From Flavobacteriales bacterium UBA852 (GTDB lineage: Bacteria > Bacteroidota > Bacteroidia > Flavobacteriales_E > Vicingaceae), in assembly GCA_002295925.1 (NCBI GenBank), contig DBGO01000005.1, positions 45,853 to 93,023 of the forward strand: a DNA stretch of 47,171 nucleotides, read 5' to 3'. Under the pieces are notes generated by a model. The model saw only the letters and a list, made by a program, of their open reading frames with translations. It did no database searches and was not told the DNA's origin. The translations under genes were made by a program, and so were the position numbers. Below are positions 34,979 to 42,918 of this stretch, in pieces. The first letter of the stretch is position 1. Each line of letters opens with the position of its first letter.

Positions 34979-35855
34979 TTTCTGTAGGTGTTGATTGTTC
35001 GGGAATGTAAATTTTTATTTTATCTTTTTTCAACGCATCCTTGTAAAGCTCATTTTCCATTTTTTTGATGAGTTGCAATTTGCGTTTATTGATAATAATG
35101 TGTTTGATTTTATTTTTTTCCAAAGATAACGGCGAAAGCGTATTTTTAGTTTTGTAATTCTCGATTTTCAGCAAGTAAGTAAATACCGAATCGCTTACGT
35201 TGATGTTTTTATTTTTTTTCAGAAAGTCTTCTTCGTTATATGGTTTTATGGGAATGTTTTTCAAAATATCCGAAAATTGCACCCACGATGTTGAGTCGTT
35301 AATGAAAAAATCTTCGGCAAACTGAGTAATGTATTCTTCAATTTTTTGTTTGTTTTCGTCATTGTATTGCCAAAACAACCATTTTTTTAATTGGTCGATG
35401 TTGGGTGCTTCGTTACGTACTTTAATGTAAATTCCTTGAATAATATTTTCTTTCAGTTCGAAATTTTGAGGGTTTTCTTTGTAATAATTCTCTATTTCTT
35501 CGAAGGTTACAGTAGTATCGAGCTTTTGCTCAACCAACTTTTTCTCGTATTGGTAAATAAGTAACGATTTGCGGTATTCTTCCAATTTTTTTTCAAAAGA
35601 TTTTTCTTCTTCTTTTAGGTTCAATTCTGCTTGATGAATGATGATTTGCTCTTTTATCCAATTGTTAATGTAATTGGCAATGAATTGAATGCTGTCGTTT
35701 CCGGTAACATTTTCGGGGATAACGCTGTGAATTTCTTGTTGTGTTAAGACTTTGTCGAAAACTTGAGCAACAGGCTCTTGCTCGGTATTCCCGGAATTAT
35801 TGCATCCGAATAATAAGGTGATAATTGTAGTTAATATGATGAGTTTTTTTTCCAT
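34968..35855 (-). CDS. SurA-N-like lipoprotein without parvulin domain
   Basis: A 295 aa lipoprotein (TLLFGC, lipobox Cys ~18) whose N-terminal VFDKVLTQQEIHSVIP…INNWIKEQIIIHQAEL resembles the chaperone helices of SurA/PrsA. No recognisable parvulin signature (no H-I-L and G-G-x-L-G pairs), the C-terminal region being Lys-rich and helical. It sits between two parvulin PPIases and overlaps the next by 11 nt. I infer a periplasmic chaperone that lost or never had isomerase activity. Confidence 0.65.
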   Translation of the reverse strand: MEKKLIILTTIITLLFGCNNSGNTEQEPVAQVFDKVLTQQEIHSVIPENVTGNDSIQFIANYINNWIKEQIIIHQAELNLKEEEKSFEKKLEEYRKSLLIYQYEKKLVEQKLDTTVTFEEIENYYKENPQNFELKENIIQGIYIKVRNEAPNIDQLKKWLFWQYNDENKQKIEEYITQFAEDFFINDSTSWVQFSDILKNIPIKPYNEEDFLKKNKNINVSDSVFTYLLKIENYKTKNTLSPLSLEKNKIKHIIINKRKLQLIKKMENELYKDALKKDKIKIYIPEQSTPTENEH

Positions 35856-35865
35856 ATTTATATAA

Positions 35866-35894
35866 CAAGCCCTTTACCAATGGCAAAGGGCTTG
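35866..35894. other. Stable intergenic hairpin
   Basis: CAAGCCCTTT (35866-35875) and AAAGGGCTTG (35885-35894) form a perfect 10-bp stem with a 9-nt loop that can pair further. It lies between two operon genes, 11 nt before the next start codon on -, and has no T-run, so it is more likely a processing/translation element than a terminator. Confidence 0.6.
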
Positions 35895-35908
35895 CGGAAA
35901 TAAGTGGT

Positions 35909-37894
35909 TTATTGTTTGATGATTGATTTTAATACTTCTTCGTGAATTTTTACAGGATATTTGGCTTTAAGCTCTTTAACCCATTCTTCTTCCAAGTAAT
36001 TTTGATAATCGCTGGTAATCAAGCCGCGAGCTTCTTCAATAGTTTTGTATGTAGGTGGAATTACTTTATTGATTTTTACCACATATATTTGTCCGTCATC
36101 GGTTTTGATGATTTGCTTGGTATTTTCTTTCCATTCGGCTTTGTCTATTACCGGATTTTCTCCTTTTAAGAATACGCCATTTTCTACCGAAACATTTAAT
36201 GCCGAATTTTCATTCACTTTATTTAAAACTTCTTCTTCGCTCCAGTTTTTCTTCTCTGCTTTTTTAAGAAGTTTCACAAAAACTTTGGCTGTTTTTTCAT
36301 CTTTACATTTATAAATCGAAGCATCTACACGTTCCGGCCATTTGTAGTTTTCACGATGTTCCATATAAAATTTACGTAATCCGGCAGTGTCTTTTACTGC
36401 TTTTGACCATACTTTTTTGTCAGTCAGGTCAAAAAGCAAAATACCGTCTTCATATTCTTTCATCAATAATCGGAATTCGGGATATTTCTTTTCCAAGCGA
36501 CTGTCTTCAAAAGCCAATATTTTTTCTTCTACAAATTTGTTGTATAGATTATTTATTTCTTGAACCACACTTCCTTTAGATTTGTGTGGATGCTGATGTT
36601 TGGCAATGTATTGAGCAAAATCTTGTTGCGTATATTCTGCTTTTTCGTTGTCGTTAGCTGTTAATGAAAACATTACTTTGTTCAATCTTTTAGCTTTTTC
36701 GGGGTTCCACTTTCCAGAGAAAAGTTCTTCGGCAGAAATTATTTTATAAAATGGTTTAAGTGCCGCTTTGTTTTCTTTGAATTTGTATTCGTTTTTCAAC
36801 TTGTTGATGAACATTTCGCGGCTTTTGTTGGAACGAGAGTCGCGTTCAACTTTGGCTTTTAACTCATTGTACATTTCGTCATAAGGTGCTAAATCGTATT
36901 TTTCCAAACGTTTAATAATATGCCATCCGTAGGGTGTGCGTACGGGTTTTGATATATCGCCGTCTTTTTCAAGAGCAAAAGCAGCTTCTTCAAAACTTTC
37001 TACCATTCTGCCGGTACCAAATGCCGGAAGTTCTCCGCCTCTAAAAGCCGACCCTTTGTCGTCGGAATATTTTTTTGCCAACTCGGCAAAATCTTCGCCG
37101 TTAATGGCTTTTTCATAAATTTCGTTTATTTTTTCTTCGGCACGCTTTAATTCTTCTTCGGTAGCATCTTTTTTTGTTCTAACCATTATATGGGCAACCT
37201 TGATTTTTCCGCGTGATGGTCGTTTGTCGGTTACTTTTACCAAATGATAACCAAATTGCGTGCGGACAGGCATTGATACCTCTCCAACATTTGTATTGTA
37301 AGCAGCATTTTCAAAAGGGTAAACCATATATAAAGCTGAAAAATAACCTAAATCGCCACCGGTTTGTTTTACATATTCGTCTTCGGATACTTCTTTGGCA
37401 ACTTTTTCAAATGGTTCGCCTTTAATAATTCTTTTGCGAGCCGCCATAATTTTTTTGTACGCCGCCAATGTGTCTTTTGGCAATGCATCTTGCGGAACTT
37501 TTACCAAAATATGTGAAGCACGAATTTCGTACTTCATTCTCTCATACGCTTCCTTAATAAGTTTGTCGGTTACTTCTTTATCGTTTAAATAAGGTTGGGC
37601 CAATTGTTTGCGATAACCGGCAAGCTCTTTTTTCAGTTGAGGCAATGTGTCTAACCCTAATTCACGCGCTTCGTGCACTTTCAATTTAAACTTGATGAAT
37701 AAATCCATATAATCGCGCAAATCTTTTTCTGCGTAGGATGGATTGTTATTGTTCTTTTCATAAATGGCTTTAAATTCGGATAGTGGAATTTTTTCATTGC
37801 CAATTTCAAGCAAAACAGGGTCTTTTTCTTGCGAAAAAAGTGTGTTGAAACTGATAATGCTTATTAAGGTTAAAACTATTTTCTTCATCTTCAT
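35909..37894 (-). CDS. Periplasmic peptidyl-prolyl isomerase with two parvulin domains
   Basis: From the ATG at 37894 (661 aa) the protein begins with a signal peptide (MKMKKIVLTLISIISFNTLFSQ); a further in-frame ATG at 37954 would overlap guaB and lengthen the signal, so I reject it. Two parvulin domains are visible: HILVKVPQDALPKDTL…GGDLGYFSALYMVYPFE and HIMVRTKKDATEEEL…GGELPAFGTGRMVE. The C-terminal ~280 residues have SurA-like helical and beta segments (SVENGVFLKGENPVIDKAEW). Probably folds outer membrane proteins. Starts 31 nt after guaB, so the two are one transcript. Confidence 0.85.
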   Translation of the reverse strand: MKMKKIVLTLISIISFNTLFSQEKDPVLLEIGNEKIPLSEFKAIYEKNNNNPSYAEKDLRDYMDLFIKFKLKVHEARELGLDTLPQLKKELAGYRKQLAQPYLNDKEVTDKLIKEAYERMKYEIRASHILVKVPQDALPKDTLAAYKKIMAARKRIIKGEPFEKVAKEVSEDEYVKQTGGDLGYFSALYMVYPFENAAYNTNVGEVSMPVRTQFGYHLVKVTDKRPSRGKIKVAHIMVRTKKDATEEELKRAEEKINEIYEKAINGEDFAELAKKYSDDKGSAFRGGELPAFGTGRMVESFEEAAFALEKDGDISKPVRTPYGWHIIKRLEKYDLAPYDEMYNELKAKVERDSRSNKSREMFINKLKNEYKFKENKAALKPFYKIISAEELFSGKWNPEKAKRLNKVMFSLTANDNEKAEYTQQDFAQYIAKHQHPHKSKGSVVQEINNLYNKFVEEKILAFEDSRLEKKYPEFRLLMKEYEDGILLFDLTDKKVWSKAVKDTAGLRKFYMEHRENYKWPERVDASIYKCKDEKTAKVFVKLLKKAEKKNWSEEEVLNKVNENSALNVSVENGVFLKGENPVIDKAEWKENTKQIIKTDDGQIYVVKINKVIPPTYKTIEEARGLITSDYQNYLEEEWVKELKAKYPVKIHEEVLKSIIKQ

Positions 37895-37925
37895 TTTCTT
37901 TCGGTTTTTGGTTAACACAAATTTA

Positions 37926-39398
37926 TTATTTGCGTGAATAATTTGGAGCTTCACGTGTAATGTTTACATCGTGGGGATGACTTTCTACCACACCGGCAGA
38001 AGTAATTTTAATAAAAGTAGCTTTTTTAAGATCGTCGATTGTTGCTGCTCCGCAGTATCCCATTCCGGCACGCAATCCACCCACTAATTGATGCATTACT
38101 TCGCTTAAATATCCTTTGTAAGGTACACGACCGGAAATACCTTCTGGTACTAATTTTTTTATATCATCTTCCATATCTTGGAAATAACGGTCTTTTGAAC
38201 CTTTTTGCATGGCTTCAATTGAACCCATTCCTCGATAGGTTTTGAATTTTCTGCCTTCGTAAATGATTGTTTCTCCAGGCGATTCTTCTACACCGGCAAA
38301 CAATGAACCGGCCATAATGGTATCTGCTCCGGCAGCAATTGCTTTAACGATATCGCCGGTAAATCGTATTCCACCGTCGGCAATTACCGGCACGTCAGTT
38401 TCTTTTAATGCTTCGGCAACCATTAATACTGCCGATAATTGAGGAACACCCACGCCGGCTATTACACGCGTGGTACATATTGACCCCGGGCCGATACCTA
38501 CTTTTACAGCATCTGCTCCGGCTTCAACCAATGCCAAACCGGCTTCTTTTGTGGCTATATTTCCTACAATAACATCTAAATCGGGGAATTGAGCTTTTAC
38601 TTTTTTGAGTGTTTCAATAACTCCTTTTGAATGCCCGTGGGCTGTGTCAATTGTAATGGCATCCACTCCTGCTTTAACCAATGCCGATACTCTGTCAATT
38701 ACATCGGCAGTAACGCCAACGGCAGCAGCTACTCGTAATCGTCCGTATTCGTCTTTGCACGCATTTGGCTTTTGGCGCAGTTTTATTATGTCTTTATAGG
38801 TAATTAGTCCGATGAGCTTGTTATCTTCATCAATTACCGGAAGTTTTTCAATTTTATATTTTTGAAGTATTTCTTCGGCTTCGAGCAAACCCGTTCCTTT
38901 TTTTGCCGTAATGATGTTTTCTTTTGTCATTACTTTGGCAATAGGTTTGGAAAGGTCTTTTTGAAAACGCAAATCGCGGTTGGTAACAATTCCTACCAAG
39001 TCGTTTTTATCATTTACAACCGGAATGCCACCAATTTTATATTCTTTCATTAATTGTAAAGCGTGCCCCACCAATGCATTGTCTGAAATGGTTACCGGGT
39101 CTTGAATCATTCCGCTTTCCGAACGCTTTACTTTACGCACGTGTTCGGCTTGCTCTTCAATGCTCATATTTTTGTGCAAAATACCGATTCCGCCTTCCCG
39201 AGCTATAGCTATAGCCAGGTTTGCTTCGGTAACGGTATCCATTGCTGCCGAAACAATAGGTACGTTGAGCGTAATGTTGCGTGTGAATTTTGTTTTTAAA
39301 GATACTTCGCGAGGTAAAACCTCGGAATAGGCAGGGACCAATAATACGTCATCGTATGTAAGTCCTTCTCCGATAAATCTTTCTTGGTGAATGTTCAT
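37926..39398 (-). CDS. guaB: Inosine-5'-monophosphate dehydrogenase
   Basis: From the ATG at 39398 the product is 490 aa, the standard GuaB length (an ATG 21 nt upstream is less likely). Key parts: IMPDH start (FIGEGLTYDDVLLVPAYSEVLP), two CBS domains (~95-215: VGHALQLMKEYKIGGIPVV and AEEILQKYKIEKLPVI), the catalytic Cys loop GPGSICTTRVIAGVGVPQ, and the flap region (GRVPYKGYLSEVM). It makes XMP for GTP synthesis. Leads the operon with three folding factors and MoxR. Confidence 0.97.
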   Translation of the reverse strand: MNIHQERFIGEGLTYDDVLLVPAYSEVLPREVSLKTKFTRNITLNVPIVSAAMDTVTEANLAIAIAREGGIGILHKNMSIEEQAEHVRKVKRSESGMIQDPVTISDNALVGHALQLMKEYKIGGIPVVNDKNDLVGIVTNRDLRFQKDLSKPIAKVMTKENIITAKKGTGLLEAEEILQKYKIEKLPVIDEDNKLIGLITYKDIIKLRQKPNACKDEYGRLRVAAAVGVTADVIDRVSALVKAGVDAITIDTAHGHSKGVIETLKKVKAQFPDLDVIVGNIATKEAGLALVEAGADAVKVGIGPGSICTTRVIAGVGVPQLSAVLMVAEALKETDVPVIADGGIRFTGDIVKAIAAGADTIMAGSLFAGVEESPGETIIYEGRKFKTYRGMGSIEAMQKGSKDRYFQDMEDDIKKLVPEGISGRVPYKGYLSEVMHQLVGGLRAGMGYCGAATIDDLKKATFIKITSAGVVESHPHDVNITREAPNYSRK

Positions 39399-39416
39399 AA
39401 TGCTATAAAATTCGTG

Positions 39417-39424
39417 CAAAAGTA
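39417..39424 (-). promoter_or_regulatory. -7 element TACTTTTG of guaB
   Basis: TACTTTTG on - is the same core as in the rRNA promoters and lies 18 nt before the guaB ATG. A TTG at 39437-39439 is only 12 nt upstream, so the -33 element is unclear. Confidence 0.55.
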
Positions 39425-39501
39425 ATCTTTAATTTGCAATTCGATATATAAAAATTGTTAATTATCCGTTGATTATAATTTATTTATTGTAGTGCGAATA
39501 T

Positions 39502-39534
39502 AAAAAATGCTCCTCAATTTTGAGAAGCATTTTA
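39502..39534 (-). terminator. Terminator of the EGKC-repeat gene
   Basis: On -, AAAATGCTTCTCAA pairs with TTGAGGAGCATTTT with one mismatch and a tiny loop, then T. It follows the EGKC-repeat gene by about 30 nt. Confidence 0.7.
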
Positions 39535-39563
39535 CAATTACATTTATATGTGGTGAAACTTAT

Positions 39564-40005
39564 TTATTTTCCGCACTTTCCTTCACCGCATTTTTTATCT
39601 TTTGCTTTACTGTCGCCACATTTGCCGTCGCCACATTTTTTTCACCTTTGGCATCTATTGCTTTAGCATCTTCGCATTTTCCTTCGCCACACTTGTGGTC
39701 ATTTGCTTTACTGTCGCCACATTTGCCGTCGCCACATTTTTTTTCACCTTTGGCATCTATTGCTTTAGCATCTTCGCATTTTCCTTCGCCACACTTGTGG
39801 TCATTTGTTTTACTGTCGCCGCATTTTTTCTCATCTGCTTTGGCATCGTTGCATTTCATAGCCAAGTCGGGTTGGCTTTTAGTTAATTCTTGTGCATATT
39901 CTGTCGGCATAAGATTTTTCGCTGTTATGATTAAATGCGAATGTTACTGTCAGCATTAGCAACAAGGCAGAACCGGCTAATAAATATTTTGTTTGTTGTT
40001 TTCAT
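39564..40005 (-). pseudogene. EGKC-repeat precursor peptide gene, HvfA/bufferin-like, three frameshifts
   Basis: The ATG at 40005 opens MKTTNK, then a frame change at an A4 tract (T at 39987-39990) leads into a typical Sec signal (YLLAGSALLLMLTVTFAF); a second change at A5 (39915-39919) leads into ENLMPTEYAQELTKSQPDLAMKCNDAKADEKKCGD; a third at A7 (39636-39642, where the preceding repeat copy has A8) leads into KCGDGKCGDSK and the end KKCGEGKCGK. With −1, −1, +1 corrections the frame is 146 aa with a signal peptide and repeats of KCGEGKC and KCGDGKC. EGKCG repeats are the hallmark of HvfA/Buf2-type precursors modified by DUF692 (MNIO) enzymes; none is seen here. As written, only fragments can be translated. 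Confidence 0.65.
39601..39835 (-). repeat. 102-bp tandem repeats in the EGKC gene
   Basis: The block beginning TTTGCTTTACTGTCGCC (plus strand) recurs at 39601, 39702 and, with two changes, 39804: a period of 101 then 102 bp. The 101-bp copy lacks one T, which is the third frameshift. Each unit encodes about 34 residues with KCGDSK and KCGEGKCEDAKAIDAKGE. Confidence 0.8.
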
Positions 40006-40114
40006 AATTATTTGATTTTATGGATTAATAATATCCAAATGTAAATCAAATAAAATTGGTTGAGAAATATAAACCTTTAAAAACTCTCTTCTGTAAACTG
40101 TACGACAATATTGT

Positions 40115-40447
40115 TTATGCACGGTATTTGGGGTTTGTATTTAATCGGTCTGAAAAGGGTAAACGCAATGCAATATTTTGACGGCTTAATCGCAAAGTGT
40201 TTATTTTGTCTTGTTTTAATAATTTGCTGCGTAATAGTTTTCCGTTTTTATTATATACTTTTTTTTCGCCTTTTATTGTGCGATTGTTTTTGATGGTTAT
40301 TTCTGTTGCAATGATTTTGTTTCGTTTAACTTTCTTAATAAAAACCTCTTTACGAATAGTTGATTTCTCTTTGTTTATTTTATTGTTTCCGGCAAAACCG
40401 GTGAATGATAATCCTAAAGTAAGTAGTATGGTGATTAAAGTTTTCAT
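40115..40447 (-). CDS. Small basic secreted protein
   Basis: A 110 aa protein with a signal peptide (MKTLITILLTLGLSFTGFAG) and a highly basic mature part (Lys/Arg/Asn-rich), including KGEKKVYNKNGKLLRSKLL, reminiscent of a single MORN strand pair. No family recognised. It stands alone 110 nt after the EGKC-repeat gene (which lies downstream) and 175 nt from the methyltransferase gene upstream. Confidence 0.55.
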   Translation of the reverse strand: MKTLITILLTLGLSFTGFAGNNKINKEKSTIRKEVFIKKVKRNKIIATEITIKNNRTIKGEKKVYNKNGKLLRSKLLKQDKINTLRLSRQNIALRLPFSDRLNTNPKYRA

Positions 40448-40621
40448 AGTTGTACGTTTTACAATTTACAACAGTTTATGCCAATTTTATTCCGAAAAAC
40501 AAAATAGGTTGAAAATCAGCGAGATGCGAGTTTGGGTTGTAAGTAAATTGTTTCAGAATTAGACAAAAATTCTAAAATTGAGAATTAAAAGTACTTGATT
40601 TTACTTAGTTTCTTACAAAAA

Positions 40622-41287
40622 TTACTTAGAGCCGGCTTTTTGAAACAGTGCGTAAATATATTGCCGTTTATCACCATTTGGCATTGTATATTCGTAATCA
40701 AAGTTGTTGATAGTTTTGAATTCTTCGCCCAAATGCTCTTGCATTTCTTTTAAATCATAACGGTGAACCGGTAAAGCGCTGCATTTTTGAGCGCTTTGTT
40801 TGTTGAATTGTGCTAAAAGCACATAGCTGTTAGGTTTTATTTTAGATTTTAATAAATCAAAATAAGTTTTTTGTTCTGAGGGTTCGGTTAAAAAATGTAA
40901 TACAGCCCGATCATACCAAAAATCAATAGGTGCGATATTATTTAGTTTTTCGGGATTGGAAATGTCTTCTGTTATATACCGGATTTGCGACTGATAATCT
41001 TGTAATCGTGATTTAAGTTGCTGAATGGCATTTGCGCTTATGTCATTTACCGTGATATTATAATATCCGTTTTGGGCTAAAAAGTCAACGAAAGAAGAAG
41101 TACCTGCGCCGGCTACAAAAAGATGAGCCGACTCAGGTAATTCAAGTTCTTTAAAAATATTAATAGTGGGAGTGGATTCTTTTTCGTACCATCCTAATTT
41201 TTCAGATGGTTTGGTGTACACATCATCCCAATGAATTTTTAAATGATTGTTTTCAAATTCTTGTGCGTGGTTACAACAGTGTCCCAT
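40622..41287 (-). CDS. Class I SAM-dependent methyltransferase
   Basis: A 221 aa methyltransferase. Motif I is degenerate but placed correctly (AHLFVAGAGTSSFVDFLAQNGY), followed by VNDISANAIQQLKSRL and the DFWYDRAVLHFLTEP motif, resembling TehB/TPMT-type enzymes. The N-terminus has MGHCCNH, a possible metal- or thiol-reactive cap. It ends the run of rhodanese and thioredoxin genes on the same strand (11 nt gap), so it may methylate a sulfur or metalloid compound; that is inference. Confidence 0.75.
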   Translation of the reverse strand: MGHCCNHAQEFENNHLKIHWDDVYTKPSEKLGWYEKESTPTINIFKELELPESAHLFVAGAGTSSFVDFLAQNGYYNITVNDISANAIQQLKSRLQDYQSQIRYITEDISNPEKLNNIAPIDFWYDRAVLHFLTEPSEQKTYFDLLKSKIKPNSYVLLAQFNKQSAQKCSALPVHRYDLKEMQEHLGEEFKTINNFDYEYTMPNGDKRQYIYALFQKAGSK

Positions 41288-41298
41288 TCAATAGTTTA

Positions 41299-41724
41299 TT
41301 ATTTGGTTTCAAATCCATTGGCTTGCCAAGCTGTAATTCCTCCGTTGAGGTTGTAAATTTCTTTAAATCCTAAATCTTTAAGGATTTGAGCAGCGTTAGA
41401 GCTTCTTCCACCGCTTTTACAATAAACATAAACAGGTTTGCTTTTATCTAAATTTGCCACTTGTTCTTTAAAGTCTGGCGAATAAAAATCTATGGTTACT
41501 GCGTTGGGGATTACACCTTGAGCTGTTTCTTGCGGTGTGCGAACATCTAATACAATGCCGTCGCCTTTTTCAACCAATGATTTAAACTCTTTTGCATCTA
41601 CGTTTTTAACTGTAGCTTGAGCAGTTTGCTCTGTAGAAGCATTTTGTGTATTTGCTTCATTGTGTTCGCCATTACCACATGCCATTAATGCAAGTAATGC
41701 AATTGGTAAGATAATTTTTTTCAT
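41299..41724 (-). CDS. Rhodanese-domain lipoprotein
   Basis: A 141 aa lipoprotein (ALLALMAC, Cys ~16) with a low-complexity Asn/Thr/Ala linker, then a single rhodanese domain: VLDVRTPQETAQGVIPNAVTID and the active loop CKSGGRSSNAA (Cys as persulfide carrier). Periplasmic or outer-membrane facing. Followed by the methyltransferase and preceded by thioredoxin (11 nt), forming one operon. Confidence 0.88.
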   Translation of the reverse strand: MKKIILPIALLALMACGNGEHNEANTQNASTEQTAQATVKNVDAKEFKSLVEKGDGIVLDVRTPQETAQGVIPNAVTIDFYSPDFKEQVANLDKSKPVYVYCKSGGRSSNAAQILKDLGFKEIYNLNGGITAWQANGFETK

Positions 41725-41735
41725 AATGTTTTATT

Positions 41736-42032
41736 TTATAAATGTTGATTTAATATTTGTACAAGTTGATTTGCCGGCACAACTCCTGATTGTCTCCATA
41801 CGGGTTGCCCGTTTTTAAATAAAATTAAAGTAGGTACGCCCTGAATTTGATATTGAGCTGCGACTTTGGGGTTGCGGTCAACGTCTATTTTTAGTATTCT
41901 TACTTTTCCGTTCATGCTTTTTGCTACATCTTTTAAAATCGGAGCCATCATTTTACATGGACCACACCATTCTGCCGAAAAGTCTATTAAGACAGGTTTA
42001 TCACCATTGATTAATTCTGAAAATTTTGCCAT
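41736..42032 (-). CDS. trxA: Thioredoxin
   Basis: A 98 aa cytoplasmic thioredoxin with the canonical WCGPCK active site (~residue 22-27), the cis-Pro QIQGVPTLILFKNGQPV and the usual C-terminal helix. Its neighbours suggest it may serve persulfide or rhodanese chemistry in this operon in addition to general disulfide reduction. Confidence 0.93.
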   Translation of the reverse strand: MAKFSELINGDKPVLIDFSAEWCGPCKMMAPILKDVAKSMNGKVRILKIDVDRNPKVAAQYQIQGVPTLILFKNGQPVWRQSGVVPANQLVQILNQHL

Positions 42033-42066
42033 TTTATTCGTCTTTTTGGGTTTATTGTAAAGTTAA

Positions 42067-42663
42067 TCAATTTTTATTTTCGAACGTTATTTTCCATAAC
42101 CCTCTTAATTCATCAACTTTAAAACCTGTGGCTTTATCTTCAGGGTAGAATGATTTAATTACTTCATAATTTTTTTCGGTGATGGTTTCGCCAACAGTTC
42201 CGTGACAGGTTAAACAAAGCGGTTTAGTGTAAATAGGTGCATAAAATATCACCTTATCTTCATTTGACAGAAGGGTTGGTTTTGTAGAATGAGTGTTTTG
42301 GTATTTGGTAATAAGCGTTAATTCTTCGTCATTTGCCGCATTTTTGATGTTTCGTGGTTTGTGTGATATTCGTTGAATTTTTGCGTCGAAGACTTTTGAT
42401 AATGAGTCGGTAAGCGGCAATGCGTGAATATTGCAATAAGAGATGGCATTTTCTACACCTCCGTTTTGCATGGCTGATTTTAATTTTGAACTTAACGTTT
42501 TAAATGTTGCTTGAGCTATTTCTTTACCTTTTGATGTATAAAGTGCCGTATCCAAAGTGTGGGTTGTTATTACAACTTCTTTTTCGGATTTACCGGAAGA
42601 TTTGTCGCTTCCGCAAGAAATCAACCCAAATGAAATTATTGAAATAAATAACAAGTTTTTCAT
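42067..42663 (-). CDS. c-type heme lipoprotein, DUF3365/Tll0287-like
   Basis: A 198 aa lipoprotein (FGLISC, Cys ~17) whose C-terminal half carries CLTCHG, a CxxCH heme-attachment site (~residue 155). The N-terminal helical part with LDTALYTSKGKEIAQATFKTL and KIQRISHKPRNIKN fits DUF3365 (Tll0287-like) heme proteins of unknown function. Start overlaps the downstream stop of the small membrane protein gene by 4 nt. Sits between thioredoxin and DUF6132, so redox chemistry in the periplasm is likely. Confidence 0.8.
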   Translation of the reverse strand: MKNLLFISIISFGLISCGSDKSSGKSEKEVVITTHTLDTALYTSKGKEIAQATFKTLSSKLKSAMQNGGVENAISYCNIHALPLTDSLSKVFDAKIQRISHKPRNIKNAANDEELTLITKYQNTHSTKPTLLSNEDKVIFYAPIYTKPLCLTCHGTVGETITEKNYEVIKSFYPEDKATGFKVDELRGLWKITFENKN

Positions 42664-42866
42664 GATTCATTCTTTTTTGTCAATTGGTCTAATATCAAAT
42701 CGATAATTAAAAATCCAAGCAAAGCACCAACAGCCGAACTTAAATAGGGTGATGACCAAATCATACACCCGCTTTCACATCCTTTTATTTTATAGTAAAC
42801 AAAACCGGATATTCCTCCTAAAATTAAGGATAATATTAAAAATGATATTTTTCTTTTTTTATTCAT
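42660..42866 (-). CDS. Small two-helix membrane protein, DUF6132-like
   Basis: A 68 aa protein with two hydrophobic helices (FLILSLILGGISGFVYY and LSSAVGALLGFLIIDLIL) separated by a loop with two Cys (KGCESGCMIWSSPY). This matches the DUF6132 type found next to rhodaneses and thioredoxins in Bacteroidota. The cysteines face the periplasm or cytoplasm depending on topology. Partner and role unknown. Confidence 0.7.
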   Translation of the reverse strand: MNKKRKISFLILSLILGGISGFVYYKIKGCESGCMIWSSPYLSSAVGALLGFLIIDLILDQLTKKNES

Positions 42867-42874
42867 AAAACAAA

Positions 42875-42904
42875 AACTGTCCCAACATATTTGTTGAGAC
42901 AGTT
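42875..42904 (-). terminator. Hairpin terminator after the 102 aa rhodanese gene
   Basis: A 13-bp stem with one mismatch (AACTGTC.. at 42875-42887 pairs 42892-42904) and a 4-nt loop, followed on - by TTTTG. It lies 15 nt behind the rhodanese stop and before DUF6132, so it could end transcription of the first gene or reduce read-through. Confidence 0.75.
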
Positions 42905-42918
42905 AAGATTGTAAGATT

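Noticed and set aside
37894..37954. Upstream start for the parvulin gene
   Set aside because: It would overlap guaB and put 20 non-signal residues ahead of a clean signal peptide.
39507..39959. Long Phe/Ser/His-rich reading frame opposite the EGKC gene
   Set aside because: It is the antisense shadow of the 102-bp repeats; the Cys/Gly/Lys frame on - has a signal peptide and a recognised motif, the other does not.
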